A stretch of 27,848 bases of DNA from an uncultured Phocaeicola sp. (GTDB lineage Bacteria > Bacteroidota > Bacteroidia > Bacteroidales > Bacteroidaceae). Shown in pieces: positions 1 through 9,336 of the stretch; position 1 is the first letter of the stretch, and every line of letters begins with the position of its first letter. The notes under the pieces were generated by a model that had not been told where the DNA came from, did no database searches, and was given only the letters and a program-made list of their open reading frames with translations. Location of the stretch: positions 1 to 27,848 of the forward strand of contig CARCZS010000031.1 of the NCBI GenBank assembly GCA_948956705.1, read 5' to 3'. A program made the translations under genes and the position numbers.

Positions 1-36
1 TCGCCCCTACGAACGAAACGACAGCATTATCCACGT

Positions 37-64
37 TTTGACACAACCCCTTTTTGTAATTTTG
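37..64 (+). promoter_or_regulatory. priA promoter, possibly leaderless
   Basis: A Bacteroides-type -7 element TAATTTTG (TAnnTTTG consensus) lies at 57-64, with a TTTG at 37-40 that could serve as the -33 element although the spacing is shorter than usual. The -7 element ends only four bases before the priA ATG at 69, so transcription would begin at or within a few bases of the start codon. The element match is seen directly; the leaderless transcript is inference. Confidence 0.6.
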
Positions 65-68
65 CAGC

Positions 69-2531
69 ATGAAAAAATATGTAGATGTCATAGTGCCGTT
101 ACCCATTGCCGGTCAGTACACTTATTCGCTTCCGGCAGAAATGGAGGAGAAAGTGCAGATGGGGTGTAGGGTTATAGTACCGTTTGGACGGAAGAAGTTC
201 TATACGGCTATTGTCACTCATGTGCATTATGCAGCTCCCGAAGGTTATGAGACAAAAGATATAGAAGAGGTACTCGACTCAACTCCTGTGCTGCTGCCTA
301 AGCAGTTTGAGTTTTGGGAGTGGCTGGCTTCTTATTATCTCTGTACATTGGGAGACGTCTATAAGGCTGCCATTCCGTCCGGCATGAAGTTGGAAAGTGA
401 GACTTTAGTGGAATATAACCCGGATTTTGAAGCAACAGCTCCACTTCCTGAGAAGGAACAGAAATTATTGGATTTGTTGAGTTGCGATACGGAACAATGT
501 GTCACACAGCTGGAGAAGGCTAGTGGAATGAAGAATATTCTTCCGGTCATTAAGTCACTGCTCGACAAGGAGGCCATTTACGTGAAGGAGGAACTGAAGC
601 GTCATTATAAGCCTCGTACGGAGGCACGTGTGAAATTGGCTGACTCCGGTATCGATGAGGCCCGCTTACAACAACTTTTCAATGAACTGGGCCGTGCTCC
701 CAAACAATTGGCACTGTTGATGAAGTATGTAGAACTTTCGGGCTGGGCATCGCGTGAAAGTACGTTGAAGGAGGTTACTAAAAAAACTTTATTGGAGAAG
801 GCCGGTGGTTCTGCCGCCGTTCTTAACGGGCTGGTGGAAAAGGGAGTGTTTGAAATCTATCATCAGGAAATAGGACGTTTGGATAAAGGAATGCTGAAAA
901 CAGCGGATGTCAATCCATTGAATCCGGCACAACAACAGGCTTATCAGTCTGTTATTCAGAGTTTCAGAGAAAAGAATGTCTGTCTGTTGCACGGAGTGAC
1001 GTCCAGTGGCAAGACTGAAATATATATTCATCTTATTCAAGAGGTGCTGAAGGCCGGTAAACAGGTTCTCTATTTATTGCCGGAGATTGCTTTGACTACT
1101 CAGATAACTGAACGTCTGAAGCGTGTATTCGGTCATCGTCTTGGCATTTATCATTCAAAATTCCCGGATGCCGAACGCGTGGAAATTTGGCAGAAGCAGT
1201 TGGGCGACGAAGGGTATGATGTTATATTGGGGGTGCGTTCCTCCATTTTCCTTCCATTCAAGAACCTGGGATTGGTAATAGTGGATGAGGAGCACGAGAA
1301 TACATATAAGCAACAAGATCCGGCTCCTCGTTATCACGCCCGTAATTCGTCTATTATGCTTGCATCAATGTTTGGTGCTAAAGTCCTTTTGGGGACAGCC
1401 ACTCCCAGTGTGGAGACTTACTTCAATGCAACATCGGGTAAATATGGGTTTGTAGAATTGAAAGAACGCTATAAAGATATTCAGCTTCCTCATATCGAAT
1501 TGGTAGACATTAAAGAACTTGCTCATCAAAAAAGAATGCAGGGGCCTTTTTCGCCTCGGTTGGTTAAAGAGATAAAAGAGGCACTTGAACGTAAAGAGCA
1601 GGTGATTTTGTTTCAAAACCGTCGTGGCTTTGCTCCGATGATAGAGTGTCATACGTGCGGTTGGGTTCCGAAATGCAAGAATTGTGATGTGAGCCTTACT
1701 TATCATAAAGGCTTGAACCAACTGACTTGCCATTATTGCGGGTATACTTATCAAGTACCTCGTTCGTGCCCTGCCTGCGGTGGTGTGGAATTGATGAATC
1801 GGGGATTCGGAACGGAGCGTATTGAAGATGATATCAAATTGATTTTTCCCGAGGCAAGAGTGGCCCGAATGGACTTGGATACTACTCGGACCCGGACGGC
1901 ATACGAGAAGATAATAGCTGATTTTGAACAGGGGAAGACAGATATTTTGATTGGTACACAGATGGTCTCGAAGGGATTGGATTTTGACCATGTCAGTGTA
2001 GTCGGTATTTTGAATGCCGATACAATGTTGAATTATCCTGATTTCCGTAGCCATGAGCGTGCTTTCCAGTTGATGGCGCAGGTAGCGGGACGTGCCGGAA
2101 GGAAGAACAGACAGGGGTTGGTGATTTTGCAGACAAAGTCTCCCGATTTGCCGGTAATTCATCAGGTGATATCGAATGATTATGAACAGCTTTACTATGA
2201 CCAGTCTGCAGAACGACAGATTTTCAAGTACCCGCCTTATTATCGTCTCATCTATGTTTATCTGAAACATCGGAAAGAAGATATACTTGATATGGCGGCG
2301 GATGCGATGGCTGCACAACTCCGCTCCGGCTTGGGAAGTCGTGTATTGGGCCCGGATAAACCACCGGTAGCTCGTATCCAGACCTTATTTATTAAGAAGA
2401 TTATGGTTAAAGTGGAACAGACCGCTTCGATAGCGAAAGTACGTGAATATTTGCTTGCCGTACAACGCGCCATTATTGAAGACGAGCGTTTCCGTTCTCT
2501 GTTAGTATATTATGATGTAGATCCACAGTAG
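69..2531 (+). CDS. priA: Primosomal protein N' (PriA helicase)
   Basis: ATP-dependent 3'-5' DNA helicase that recognises stalled replication forks and reloads the replisome in the cytoplasm. The 820-residue length is typical of Bacteroidetes PriA, somewhat longer than in Proteobacteria. Visible features in order: N-terminal fork-binding (3'BD) region beginning MKKYVDVIVPLP; Walker A GVTSSGKT with K315; Walker B DEEH at 406-409; an insertion with eight zinc-binding cysteines, paired as C527/C530, C536/C539, C554/C557 and C567/C570; then helicase motifs GTERIEDD, GTQMVSKGLDFDHV and AGRAGR. The start codon sits just after a good -7 element, supporting this start. It is first in a tight operon with the PHP and phosphatase genes (2 bp gap to the next ORF). 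All key catalytic and zinc residues appear intact. Confidence 0.97.
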   Translation: MKKYVDVIVPLPIAGQYTYSLPAEMEEKVQMGCRVIVPFGRKKFYTAIVTHVHYAAPEGYETKDIEEVLDSTPVLLPKQFEFWEWLASYYLCTLGDVYKAAIPSGMKLESETLVEYNPDFEATAPLPEKEQKLLDLLSCDTEQCVTQLEKASGMKNILPVIKSLLDKEAIYVKEELKRHYKPRTEARVKLADSGIDEARLQQLFNELGRAPKQLALLMKYVELSGWASRESTLKEVTKKTLLEKAGGSAAVLNGLVEKGVFEIYHQEIGRLDKGMLKTADVNPLNPAQQQAYQSVIQSFREKNVCLLHGVTSSGKTEIYIHLIQEVLKAGKQVLYLLPEIALTTQITERLKRVFGHRLGIYHSKFPDAERVEIWQKQLGDEGYDVILGVRSSIFLPFKNLGLVIVDEEHENTYKQQDPAPRYHARNSSIMLASMFGAKVLLGTATPSVETYFNATSGKYGFVELKERYKDIQLPHIELVDIKELAHQKRMQGPFSPRLVKEIKEALERKEQVILFQNRRGFAPMIECHTCGWVPKCKNCDVSLTYHKGLNQLTCHYCGYTYQVPRSCPACGGVELMNRGFGTERIEDDIKLIFPEARVARMDLDTTRTRTAYEKIIADFEQGKTDILIGTQMVSKGLDFDHVSVVGILNADTMLNYPDFRSHERAFQLMAQVAGRAGRKNRQGLVILQTKSPDLPVIHQVISNDYEQLYYDQSAERQIFKYPPYYRLIYVYLKHRKEDILDMAADAMAAQLRSGLGSRVLGPDKPPVARIQTLFIKKIMVKVEQTASIAKVREYLLAVQRAIIEDERFRSLLVYYDVDPQ

Positions 2532-2533
2532 TT

Positions 2534-3244
2534 ATGAAAATAGAATTAGATGTGCATACCCACACCATTGCCAGCGGGCATGCATTCAGTACTTTACAGG
2601 AAATGGCGCAGGCTGCTGCCGACAAGGGGTTGAAACTGTTGGGAATAACGGAACATTCATCCGGTATTCCGGGAAGCTGTAATTCCATTTATTTCAGAAA
2701 TTTGCATGTCGTTCCCCGGCAGATGTATGGCATCGAACTGCTGTTGGGAGCAGAGATAAACATCCTTGATGGGGAAGGTAATCTTGATATGGATGAAAAT
2801 TATATGAGAATGTTGGATATTCGAATTGCCGGTATCCATTCTTTATGTTATAATTATGGCACGATAGACGAGAATACGCATGGCATGGTGAAGGCAGTCA
2901 GTAATCCTTTCATTCATATTATCAGTCATCCCGGAGATGGTACGGCCGAATTGCATTTCGAGCCGATTGTATTGGCGGCCAAGGAACATCATACTCTATT
3001 GGAGATAAATAACAGTTCTTTAAAACCGACCCGTAATAAGCCGGATGCCCGGGAGAACAATCTTGCTATCCTGCGGCTGTGCAAACAATATGAGGTGCCG
3101 GTTATTTTAGGAAGCGATGCCCATATCTCATTTGATATTGCCCGGTACGATTATGTGTACGACCTGTTGCAACTAACTGAGTTTCCTGAGGCACTGATTA
3201 TGAATCGTGACGTGAAATCATTTAAAGAATATCTTTGCTTGTAA
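2534..3244 (+). CDS. PHP-domain metal-dependent phosphoesterase (YcdX-like)
   Basis: A 236-residue single-domain PHP protein. PHP proteins are trinuclear-metal phosphatases, and the stand-alone YcdX type hydrolyses small phosphate esters. Metal ligands visible are DVHTHT (H8, H10), ITEH (E40, H41), the GAEIN strand, an HPGDG motif and the C-terminal GSDAH. There is no polymerase or histidinol-phosphatase extension, so DnaE/PolX fusions are excluded. The start lies 2 bp after the priA stop and the stop is 6 bp before the next gene, so it is probably co-transcribed and translationally coupled. The exact substrate cannot be read from sequence. It has no signal peptide and should be cytoplasmic. 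Confidence 0.88.
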   Translation: MKIELDVHTHTIASGHAFSTLQEMAQAAADKGLKLLGITEHSSGIPGSCNSIYFRNLHVVPRQMYGIELLLGAEINILDGEGNLDMDENYMRMLDIRIAGIHSLCYNYGTIDENTHGMVKAVSNPFIHIISHPGDGTAELHFEPIVLAAKEHHTLLEINNSSLKPTRNKPDARENNLAILRLCKQYEVPVILGSDAHISFDIARYDYVYDLLQLTEFPEALIMNRDVKSFKEYLCL

Positions 3245-3250
3245 AGCTAT

Positions 3251-3736
3251 ATGAAAAGAATACTTTTTGTCTGCCTCGGCAATATTTGCCGTTCCTCTTC
3301 TGCAGAGGAGGTTATGCGTACTTTAATTCAAAAAGAAGGTTTGGAAAGAGAAATAGAAGTAGACTCTGCCGGTATCCTGAGCTATCACCAAGGGGAGTTG
3401 CCCGATAGCCGTATGCGTATGCATGCTGCTCGCCGGGGATACAATCTGACCCATCGTTCCCGCCCTGTCCATACAGAAGATTTTTATCACTTTGATATGA
3501 TTATCGGTATGGATGACCGCAATATAGAGGACTTGATAGAGCGTGCACCTGATTTAGAAACAGAGAAGAAAATCCATCGGATGACAGATTATTGCAGGCT
3601 AAAGATGGCGGATTATGTACCCGATCCTTATTATGGAGGGGCGCAAGGTTTCGAGAATGTATTGGACATTCTGGAAGACGCCTGCGCCGGACTGCTTGAA
3701 GATATCCGTGCTATTTCTTCAACTCGGGATAACTGA
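3251..3736 (+). CDS. Low-molecular-weight protein tyrosine phosphatase
   Basis: A 161-residue LMW-PTP/arsenate-reductase-fold phosphatase. The N-terminal P-loop CLGNICRS provides nucleophile C8 and phosphate-binding R14 (CX5R), and the DPYYGG motif carries the general acid D125. These are the hallmark residues of the family and all are present. Such enzymes dephosphorylate protein tyrosines, often on BY-kinases controlling capsule export, but no kinase or capsule gene is nearby, so the partner is unknown. It is third in the priA operon. Its last 26 bp overlap the 3' end of the convergent HD-phosphodiesterase gene, so no conventional terminator fits between them. Confidence 0.93.
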   Translation: MKRILFVCLGNICRSSSAEEVMRTLIQKEGLEREIEVDSAGILSYHQGELPDSRMRMHAARRGYNLTHRSRPVHTEDFYHFDMIIGMDDRNIEDLIERAPDLETEKKIHRMTDYCRLKMADYVPDPYYGGAQGFENVLDILEDACAGLLEDIRAISSTRDN

Positions 3737-5768
3737 TTCGAGTGTGATACATCGTTTTCAGCTTTTCTTTAAACAGCGCTTTCACTAAGGCGATGTCTTT
3801 GAAGGTGATAGGGCATTCTTTGAAGAACCCTTCTGTAACTTGTGCATCTATAATCTTGTCTACTAAGGTGCCGATGCTTTCTTCTGTGTATTCGGGCAGG
3901 CTTCGTGAAGCAGCTTCTACGGAGTCGGCCATCATCAGAATGGCTTGTTCTTTTGTGAATGGGTTAGGTCCCGGATAACGGAACTTTTCAGTATCCACTT
4001 CTTCGTCAGGGTGTTCGTTTTTGTAGGAAATGTAGAAGTATTTGGTCAACCCTCTTCCGTGATGCGTACTGATAAAGTCTTTGATGACTTTGGGCAGGTT
4101 ATGTTTCTCGGCAAGTTTCAGGCCATCTGTGATATGGCTGATGATAACTTGTGCACTTTGTTCATAGTTGAGACTCTTGTGTGGATTCACTCCTGATTGG
4201 TTCTCGGTAAAAAAAGCGGGATTTACCATTTTCCCTATATCATGATAAAGTGCTCCGGTACGGACTAACTGGCTTTTCGCACCAATCTTATTGGCAGCTT
4301 CCGCTGCTAAATTAGCCATTTGAAGGGAATGCTGGAAAGTACCCGGAGCTATTTCCGACATCTCACGCAGCAGACTGTTGTTGATATTGGAAAGTTCCAC
4401 CAGCGTAACATTGGAAGTAAAACCGAAGGTCTTTTCCAAAATAAACAATAGCGGATAGGCAAACAGCAGCAGAATACCATTTATCATAAAATAGATATAC
4501 ATACGTGTATTCAGCTTCGTCAAATCATCTTCGTGAATTAGCTCAAAAGCAAAATACAGCAATGCATAGCTGGCAAAGACTACCAAAGCCGTTCGCAGGA
4601 GTTGCGAGCGTTGTGATAACTCGCGCAAACTATAGATAGACACCATACCTGCTACCACCTGCAGAAGAATAAACTCATGAGGGAAACGTAATGTGATGGA
4701 ACAGAGCAGGATGATAGTGACGTGAGCCATGAACGCTGTTCGCGAATCAAGGAAGATACGCACTATAATCGGTATCATTGCAAAAGGCACGATGTAAATA
4801 CTGGATAAACTCTGCGAGACCATGACGGAGGCGACAACCGGGAATAGTACAATTAATGCGAAAAGCAAGGTCAAACTGCCTTTACGGTCATAATAGTCGG
4901 CACGGAACAAATCCAGATAGACCATGAAGCAGAACAGGAATATTCCTACATAAAGTATTTGTCCGGCTAATGTCAACCGCTTCTCCTGTAAAGATTCGCT
5001 TCGCTTTTCCCATTCTTTCCGTAAAGATTCCAATATATTATAGGTCTGTTCGTCTACGATTTCTCCCCGATCGATGATTTTTTGACCATTTAGAACGAAA
5101 CCGTTTGCATACGAGATATTGGAAAGCAAATCTTTTTGTGCCGCTTCGGACTTGGGCTCGTCATAAATAAGGTTCGGAGTAATATAATTGTTTAAGTTGC
5201 ACTGTTGCAATACTTTCTTTTTATAATGTGTAGTGTCGGCATTCAGCAGGTATTCATAGGCATCCTTTACAGTATATAGCTGCTCCACCAATCGGCTCGT
5301 GGCCGTATTTTGTTCTACAGTTCGTATGGCAGTGATGCTGTCCTCTTCCATCCGGGTGAGATCATTACCGGCAATAATTCCATTTCTATACAACTCTTTC
5401 AACATACGTTCTATGTATCTCACATAATCTGTGCTGGGCAAAGAGTGACGGAGCGTTTTGTTATAATCTTCCCTTAACTTCTCAATCATGTTTTTTTCCA
5501 CATTCTTTTCTATGTGGAAATAGGGTTGATAGGTGGCAAGAATACTATCCTGTTCTTTTTGCACTTGCATATCATTTTTATAAATGGGGAAATCGAACGA
5601 TGCTTGTAGCAGTCCGTACTTCCATGGCTTATTGATGTCAAATTGATAGTTGAATTTGCCTTCATTGGGTAAAAAGTAAACTATCACCGACACAGTGGCA
5701 ATGAAAATAAGGCTTTTATAGAGCAAATCTTTATATGAAAACCGTTTGCCGGTCTTGAAACTTTTCAT
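3711..5768 (-). CDS. 7TM-HD (PgpH-like) membrane phosphodiesterase
   Basis: A 685-residue membrane protein with the 7TMR-HD layout. There is one N-terminal membrane segment (about 17-34), a large extracytoplasmic region (about 35-265), a cluster of hydrophobic segments (about 268-447), and a cytoplasmic HD domain (about 475-650). HD metal ligands visible are H480, the HDIG motif at H509-D510, H545, H569-H570 and D615 in [11 protein letters not shown]. Characterised members (Listeria PgpH) hydrolyse the second messenger c-di-AMP, so that is the best functional guess; the substrate is not proven by sequence. It is transcribed divergently from gltX and overlaps the phosphatase gene tail-to-tail. 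Length and domain order are normal for Bacteroidetes. Confidence 0.92.
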   Translation of the reverse strand: MKSFKTGKRFSYKDLLYKSLIFIATVSVIVYFLPNEGKFNYQFDINKPWKYGLLQASFDFPIYKNDMQVQKEQDSILATYQPYFHIEKNVEKNMIEKLREDYNKTLRHSLPSTDYVRYIERMLKELYRNGIIAGNDLTRMEEDSITAIRTVEQNTATSRLVEQLYTVKDAYEYLLNADTTHYKKKVLQQCNLNNYITPNLIYDEPKSEAAQKDLLSNISYANGFVLNGQKIIDRGEIVDEQTYNILESLRKEWEKRSESLQEKRLTLAGQILYVGIFLFCFMVYLDLFRADYYDRKGSLTLLFALIVLFPVVASVMVSQSLSSIYIVPFAMIPIIVRIFLDSRTAFMAHVTIILLCSITLRFPHEFILLQVVAGMVSIYSLRELSQRSQLLRTALVVFASYALLYFAFELIHEDDLTKLNTRMYIYFMINGILLLFAYPLLFILEKTFGFTSNVTLVELSNINNSLLREMSEIAPGTFQHSLQMANLAAEAANKIGAKSQLVRTGALYHDIGKMVNPAFFTENQSGVNPHKSLNYEQSAQVIISHITDGLKLAEKHNLPKVIKDFISTHHGRGLTKYFYISYKNEHPDEEVDTEKFRYPGPNPFTKEQAILMMADSVEAASRSLPEYTEESIGTLVDKIIDAQVTEGFFKECPITFKDIALVKALFKEKLKTMYHTRISYPELKK

Positions 5769-5771
5769 AAT

Positions 5772-5796
5772 CGTATATTTTTGCGCGCAAAATACG
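5772..5796. promoter_or_regulatory. Palindrome in the HD-PDE/gltX divergent promoter region
   Basis: A perfect 14-bp palindrome TTTTGCGCGCAAAA spans 5779-5792 and is flanked by CGTA (5772-5775) and TACG (5793-5796), extending the symmetry with a small bulge. It sits 11-24 bp upstream of the minus-strand ATG and overlaps the only -7-like sequence for that gene (TATTTTG, one base short of TAnnTTTG). It could be a regulator site or simple promoter symmetry; no regulator is identified. Confidence 0.4.
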
Positions 5797-5817
5797 AAAA
5801 AATCGGGAAATTTAGAT

Positions 5818-5825
5818 TAATTTTG
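5818..5825 (+). promoter_or_regulatory. gltX -7 promoter element
   Basis: TAATTTTG matches the Bacteroides TAnnTTTG consensus exactly. It predicts transcription from roughly 5832, leaving a short leader before the ATG at 5850. Because the element lies inside the longer upstream-extended reading frame that begins at 5781, it argues that the extension is not translated. Confidence 0.65.
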
Positions 5826-5849
5826 CAGCGTATTTTATATAAAACAACA

Positions 5850-7367
5850 ATGTCAGAAAGAAAAGTAAGAGTTCGTTTTGCTCCGAGCCCAACGGGAGCG
5901 TTGCATATTGGTGGTGTGCGCACTGCTTTGTATAACTATCTGTTTGCTCGTCAGCACGGTGGAGATTTAATTTTCCGTATAGAAGATACCGACTCAAATC
6001 GTTTTGTTCCGGGAGCGGAAGAATACATTATCGAGTCGTTCAAGTGGTTGGGTATTACGTTTGATGAAGGCGTAAGTTTTGGTGGTGACTTCGGTCCGTA
6101 TCGTCAGTCTGAACGCCGCGATATTTATAAGAAATATGTGCAAGTCTTGCTGGATAACGATAAAGCTTACATCGCTTTTGATACGCCTGAAGAATTAGAT
6201 GCCAAACGTAAGGAAATTCCTAATTTCCAGTATGATGCTTCAACTCGTATGGCTATGCGCAACTCTTTGACAATGTCGAAAGAGGAAGTCGATGCATTGG
6301 TGGCAGACGGTAAGCAATATGTGGTACGTTTCAAGATAGAACCTAACGAAGATGTCCATGTACATGATATCATCCGTGGCGAAGTGGTGATAAACTCATC
6401 TATTCTTGATGATAAGGTATTGTATAAATCTGCAGATGAACTGCCTACTTATCATTTGGCAAATATTGTGGATGATCATTTGATGGAAGTTTCTCACGTT
6501 ATCCGTGGAGAGGAATGGTTGCCTTCTGCTCCTTTACACGTATTGTTGTACCGTGCTTTCGGCTGGGAAGATACGATGCCCGAATTTGCTCATCTTCCGT
6601 TATTGTTGAAGCCCGACGGAAATGGTAAACTGAGCAAGCGTGACGGTGATCGTCTCGGTTTCCCGGTATTCCCATTGGAGTGGCATGATCCTAAGACCGG
6701 AGAAGTATCATCCGGTTATCGCGAGTCGGGATATTTGCCCGAGGCAGTTATCAATTTCCTCGCTTTATTGGGATGGAATCCGGGTAACGACCAAGAAATC
6801 ATGTCATTGGATGAATTGGTGCAATTGTTTAACTTAAGCCATTGCAGTAAGGCCGGTGCAAAATTTGATTTTGAAAAGGGAAAGTGGTTTAACCACGAAT
6901 ATATATTAAAGAAAGACAATGCTGAAATAGCAACATTGTTTATGCCTGTCCTGAAAGAAAATGGCATAGAGGCTCCTATGGATAAGGTGGTAACTGTAGT
7001 GGGATTGATGAAAGACCGCGTTAGTTTCATTAAGGATTTGTGGGAAACCTGTAAGTTCTTCTTTGTTGCTCCAACAGAGTATGATGAAAAGACCACCAAG
7101 AAACGTTGGAAAGAAGATTCTCCCGAGCGTATGCTGGAACTTGCAGACGTATTGGAAGCTTTGGATGACTTCTCGTTGGAGAATCAGGAAAAGGTAGTAA
7201 TGAAATGGATAGAAGATAAAGGTTATCATTTGGGTAATATCATGAATGCCTTCCGTTTGACACTGGTGGGCGAGGGCAAAGGGCCGCACATGTTTGATAT
7301 TTCTGCTGTTTTAGGAAAAGAAGAAACATTGAGACGCATTCGCCGGGCTGTGGAAGTGCTCAAGTAA
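5850..7367 (+). CDS. gltX: Glutamyl-tRNA synthetase
   Basis: Class I aminoacyl-tRNA synthetase that charges tRNA-Glu with glutamate in the cytoplasm. From the ATG at 5850 the protein is 505 residues, normal for bacterial GluRS. It begins [16 protein letters not shown] and continues into the HIGH signature (HIGG, residues 19-22). The KMSKS-like loop is KLSKR at 260-264. The C-terminal anticodon-binding region is complete. The reading frame stays open upstream to 5781, but that extension has no family similarity and contains the promoter, so the internal ATG is preferred. The stop is 11 bp before waaA, suggesting one transcript. Whether this enzyme also mischarges tRNA-Gln cannot be judged here. 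Confidence 0.97.
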   Translation: MSERKVRVRFAPSPTGALHIGGVRTALYNYLFARQHGGDLIFRIEDTDSNRFVPGAEEYIIESFKWLGITFDEGVSFGGDFGPYRQSERRDIYKKYVQVLLDNDKAYIAFDTPEELDAKRKEIPNFQYDASTRMAMRNSLTMSKEEVDALVADGKQYVVRFKIEPNEDVHVHDIIRGEVVINSSILDDKVLYKSADELPTYHLANIVDDHLMEVSHVIRGEEWLPSAPLHVLLYRAFGWEDTMPEFAHLPLLLKPDGNGKLSKRDGDRLGFPVFPLEWHDPKTGEVSSGYRESGYLPEAVINFLALLGWNPGNDQEIMSLDELVQLFNLSHCSKAGAKFDFEKGKWFNHEYILKKDNAEIATLFMPVLKENGIEAPMDKVVTVVGLMKDRVSFIKDLWETCKFFFVAPTEYDEKTTKKRWKEDSPERMLELADVLEALDDFSLENQEKVVMKWIEDKGYHLGNIMNAFRLTLVGEGKGPHMFDISAVLGKEETLRRIRRAVEVLK

Positions 7368-7378
7368 TACCGTGAATC

Positions 7379-8599
7379 ATGATTTATAATCTAGTCATCT
7401 ATATTTATCTATTCGGGGTTAAGCTGGCTGCATTGTTCAGCTCCAAGCCTGCCAAGATGGTGAAAGGTCATCGGGAGGTTTTTGAGATTCTGCGTGACAA
7501 GATTGACCGGAATGCTCGTTATATCTGGTTTCATGCAGCATCTTTGGGCGAGTTTGAGCAAGGACGTCCATTGATTGAGCGCATTCGCAAAGAGCACCCC
7601 GAGTATAAAATATTGCAGACTTTCTTTTCTCCTTCCGGATATGAAGTGAGAAAAAATTATCAGGGAGCTGATATCGTGTGTTATTTGCCTTTTGATACTC
7701 CTCGTAATGTGAGACGTTTTGTCGAATTGGCAAACCCTTGTATGGTATTCTTTATAAAGTATGAATTTTGGCAGAACTATCTGAATACACTTTATAAGAA
7801 AGGTATTCCGGTTTATAGTGTTTCATCTATTTTCCGTCCGAATCAGATATTTTTTCGCTGGTACGGTAAGGATTACCGTAAAGTGTTGAAGACTTTTGCG
7901 CATTTGTTTGTGCAGAATGAAGTTTCTAAAAAACTGCTGGCAAGTATTGGTGTTACAGATGTGACAATTGTAGGTGATACTCGTTTTGATCGGGTATTGG
8001 ATATTTGCGCCGTTGCAAAAGAACTTCCTTTGGTAAAGGCATTTAAAGGGGATTCGAAAACCTTTGTTGCCGGTAGTTCATGGGGTCCTGATGAAGATAT
8101 CTTTATCAAGTACTTTAATGAACATCCCGAAATGAAGTTGGTCATAGCTCCTCATGTAGTGAGTGATAGCCATCTGAAAGAAATCATGGAGAAGGTAAAA
8201 CGCCCGTGTGTTCGTTATACAGAGGCAACAGAAGAAAATGTATCAAAAGCTGATTGTCTGATTATTGATTGTTATGGATTGCTTTCATCCATTTACCGTT
8301 ATGGAGAAATTTCATATATCGGAGGTGGTTTTGGAGTGGGTATTCATAATGTACTTGAAGCGGCTGTGTATGGTATTCCGGTTATTTTCGGACCAAACAA
8401 TAAGAAATTCCGTGAAGCTCAGCATCTTTTAGAAAAGAAGGGTGGGTTTGAAATCAATGATTATGAGGAATTTAAAAGTTTGATGGATAAATTCCTGACT
8501 GATGATAGCTATTTGCTGCAGGCGGGAAATGCAGCCGGAGATTATGTAAAGAACAACTCCGGAGCTTTGGAAAAAATCATGAAAGCTATCCGATTGTAA
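7379..8599 (+). CDS. waaA: 3-deoxy-D-manno-octulosonic acid (Kdo) transferase
   Basis: Family GT30 glycosyltransferase (KdtA) that adds Kdo from CMP-Kdo to the lipid A precursor at the inner face of the cytoplasmic membrane. The 406-residue length fits. An N-terminal hydrophobic anchor (about 1-21) is followed by the conserved HAASLGEFEQGRPL acceptor-side motif with its likely catalytic glutamate. The nucleotide-sugar side includes GDTRFDR, VAGSSWGPDE and a late GGGFGVGIHNVLEAAVYGIP stretch, all typical. The gene lies 11 bp downstream of gltX and is followed by a hairpin terminator, so it ends that operon. The number of Kdo residues transferred cannot be read from sequence. Confidence 0.95.
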   Translation: MIYNLVIYIYLFGVKLAALFSSKPAKMVKGHREVFEILRDKIDRNARYIWFHAASLGEFEQGRPLIERIRKEHPEYKILQTFFSPSGYEVRKNYQGADIVCYLPFDTPRNVRRFVELANPCMVFFIKYEFWQNYLNTLYKKGIPVYSVSSIFRPNQIFFRWYGKDYRKVLKTFAHLFVQNEVSKKLLASIGVTDVTIVGDTRFDRVLDICAVAKELPLVKAFKGDSKTFVAGSSWGPDEDIFIKYFNEHPEMKLVIAPHVVSDSHLKEIMEKVKRPCVRYTEATEENVSKADCLIIDCYGLLSSIYRYGEISYIGGGFGVGIHNVLEAAVYGIPVIFGPNNKKFREAQHLLEKKGGFEINDYEEFKSLMDKFLTDDSYLLQAGNAAGDYVKNNSGALEKIMKAIRL

Positions 8600-8620
8600 T
8601 TCATTGTAAGGTACAATAAT

Positions 8621-8670
8621 AGAAGCCGTTTGTGGGATAAGTATTATCTTTCAGGCGGCTTTTCCTTTTT
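8621..8670 (+). terminator. Terminator of the gltX-waaA operon
   Basis: AGAAGCCG (8621-8628) pairs with CGGCTTTT (8656-8663, one G-U pair) around a 27-base loop and is followed by a pyrimidine/T-rich run to 8670. It starts about 20 bp after the waaA stop and lies just upstream of the sigma-factor promoter, which fits the operon boundary. Confidence 0.6.
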
Positions 8671-8688
8671 ATTTTTTTATTTAATTTC

Positions 8689-8696
8689 TATCTTTG
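8689..8696 (+). promoter_or_regulatory. -7 element of the ECF sigma gene
   Basis: TATCTTTG matches TAnnTTTG exactly, 17 bp before the ATG at 8714. It falls inside the longer open frame starting at 8630, which supports the internal ATG. The match implies basal transcription by the housekeeping sigma factor, so that the surveillance system is present before induction. Confidence 0.6.
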
Positions 8697-8713
8697 CGTT
8701 CAAGAATCATATT

Positions 8714-9259
8714 ATGAGCATTAATGACGATATATTGTTGTTGAAACTCATTCAAGGCGGTAATGAGCAAGCTTTTAAGTATTTATTTGATACTTATTTT
8801 GCGTCATTATGTCGTTTTGCACATGTTTATATATCAGATGTTCAAGACGCAGAAGAACTTATATTAGATCTTTTCGTTTATATTTGGGAACATCGAAGTG
8901 AGATAAATGTTACTCTTTCTTTTAAAGCATATCTTTTTCAGGCAACCCGTAACCGATGCTTAAATTATTTGCGCGACAATCGTCAAATGCTTCGTCTTGA
9001 AGAAGTGAGAGATGAAATACAAGATGAAGATATTTCTGCTCTTGAGATGGAAGAATTGCAGTATCTCATTATGGAGGCTATTTGTTCGTTGCCTAATAAG
9101 TGTCGGGAAGTTTTTCAATATAGCAGGCATGAGAATCTGACCAACAAAGAAATTGCAGAGAAAATGCAAATCTCAGTAAAGACTGTGGAAGCGCAGATAA
9201 CCAAAGCTTTAAAGTTAATAAAGAACTTCTTGGACGAGAAATATACATATCTTTTTTAA
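8714..9259 (+). CDS. ECF RNA polymerase sigma factor (Bacteroides family)
   Basis: A 181-residue ECF sigma-70 factor of the Bacteroides expansion type. Region 2 (about residues 18-85) includes the AFKYLFDTYFASLCRFA core-binding helix and a DAEELILDLFVYIWEH segment for -10 recognition. Region 4 (about 118-172) holds LPNKCREVFQYSRHENLTN and a helix-turn-helix EIAEKMQISVKTVEAQI for -35 recognition. The start MSINDDILLLKLI is preferred over the upstream extension because that stretch is hydrophobic and low-complexity and overlaps a promoter element and a terminator. The gene is followed by its FecR anti-sigma gene 77 bp downstream and the SusC/SusD pair. The expected role is to switch on this locus when SusC signals ligand. 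Confidence 0.93.
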   Translation: MSINDDILLLKLIQGGNEQAFKYLFDTYFASLCRFAHVYISDVQDAEELILDLFVYIWEHRSEINVTLSFKAYLFQATRNRCLNYLRDNRQMLRLEEVRDEIQDEDISALEMEELQYLIMEAICSLPNKCREVFQYSRHENLTNKEIAEKMQISVKTVEAQITKALKLIKNFLDEKYTYLF

Positions 9260-9336
9260 AAAAAACTCTTTTTTGAATAAGGGTTATTTCATTTTAAAGT
9301 GTCATACAGTTGTAAAAAGCTAAAAAGACATACGAA

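Noticed and set aside
1365..2318. A 317-codon open frame on the minus strand
   Set aside because: It is wholly antisense to priA, whose helicase and zinc motifs are intact, and has no recognisable domain.
5781..5849. A 23-codon N-terminal extension of gltX
   Set aside because: It contains the -7 promoter element and has no similarity to GluRS, whose conserved N-terminus begins at 5850.
8630..8713. A 28-codon N-terminal extension of the sigma factor
   Set aside because: It is low-complexity and hydrophobic and overlaps the waaA terminator and the sigma gene's -7 element.
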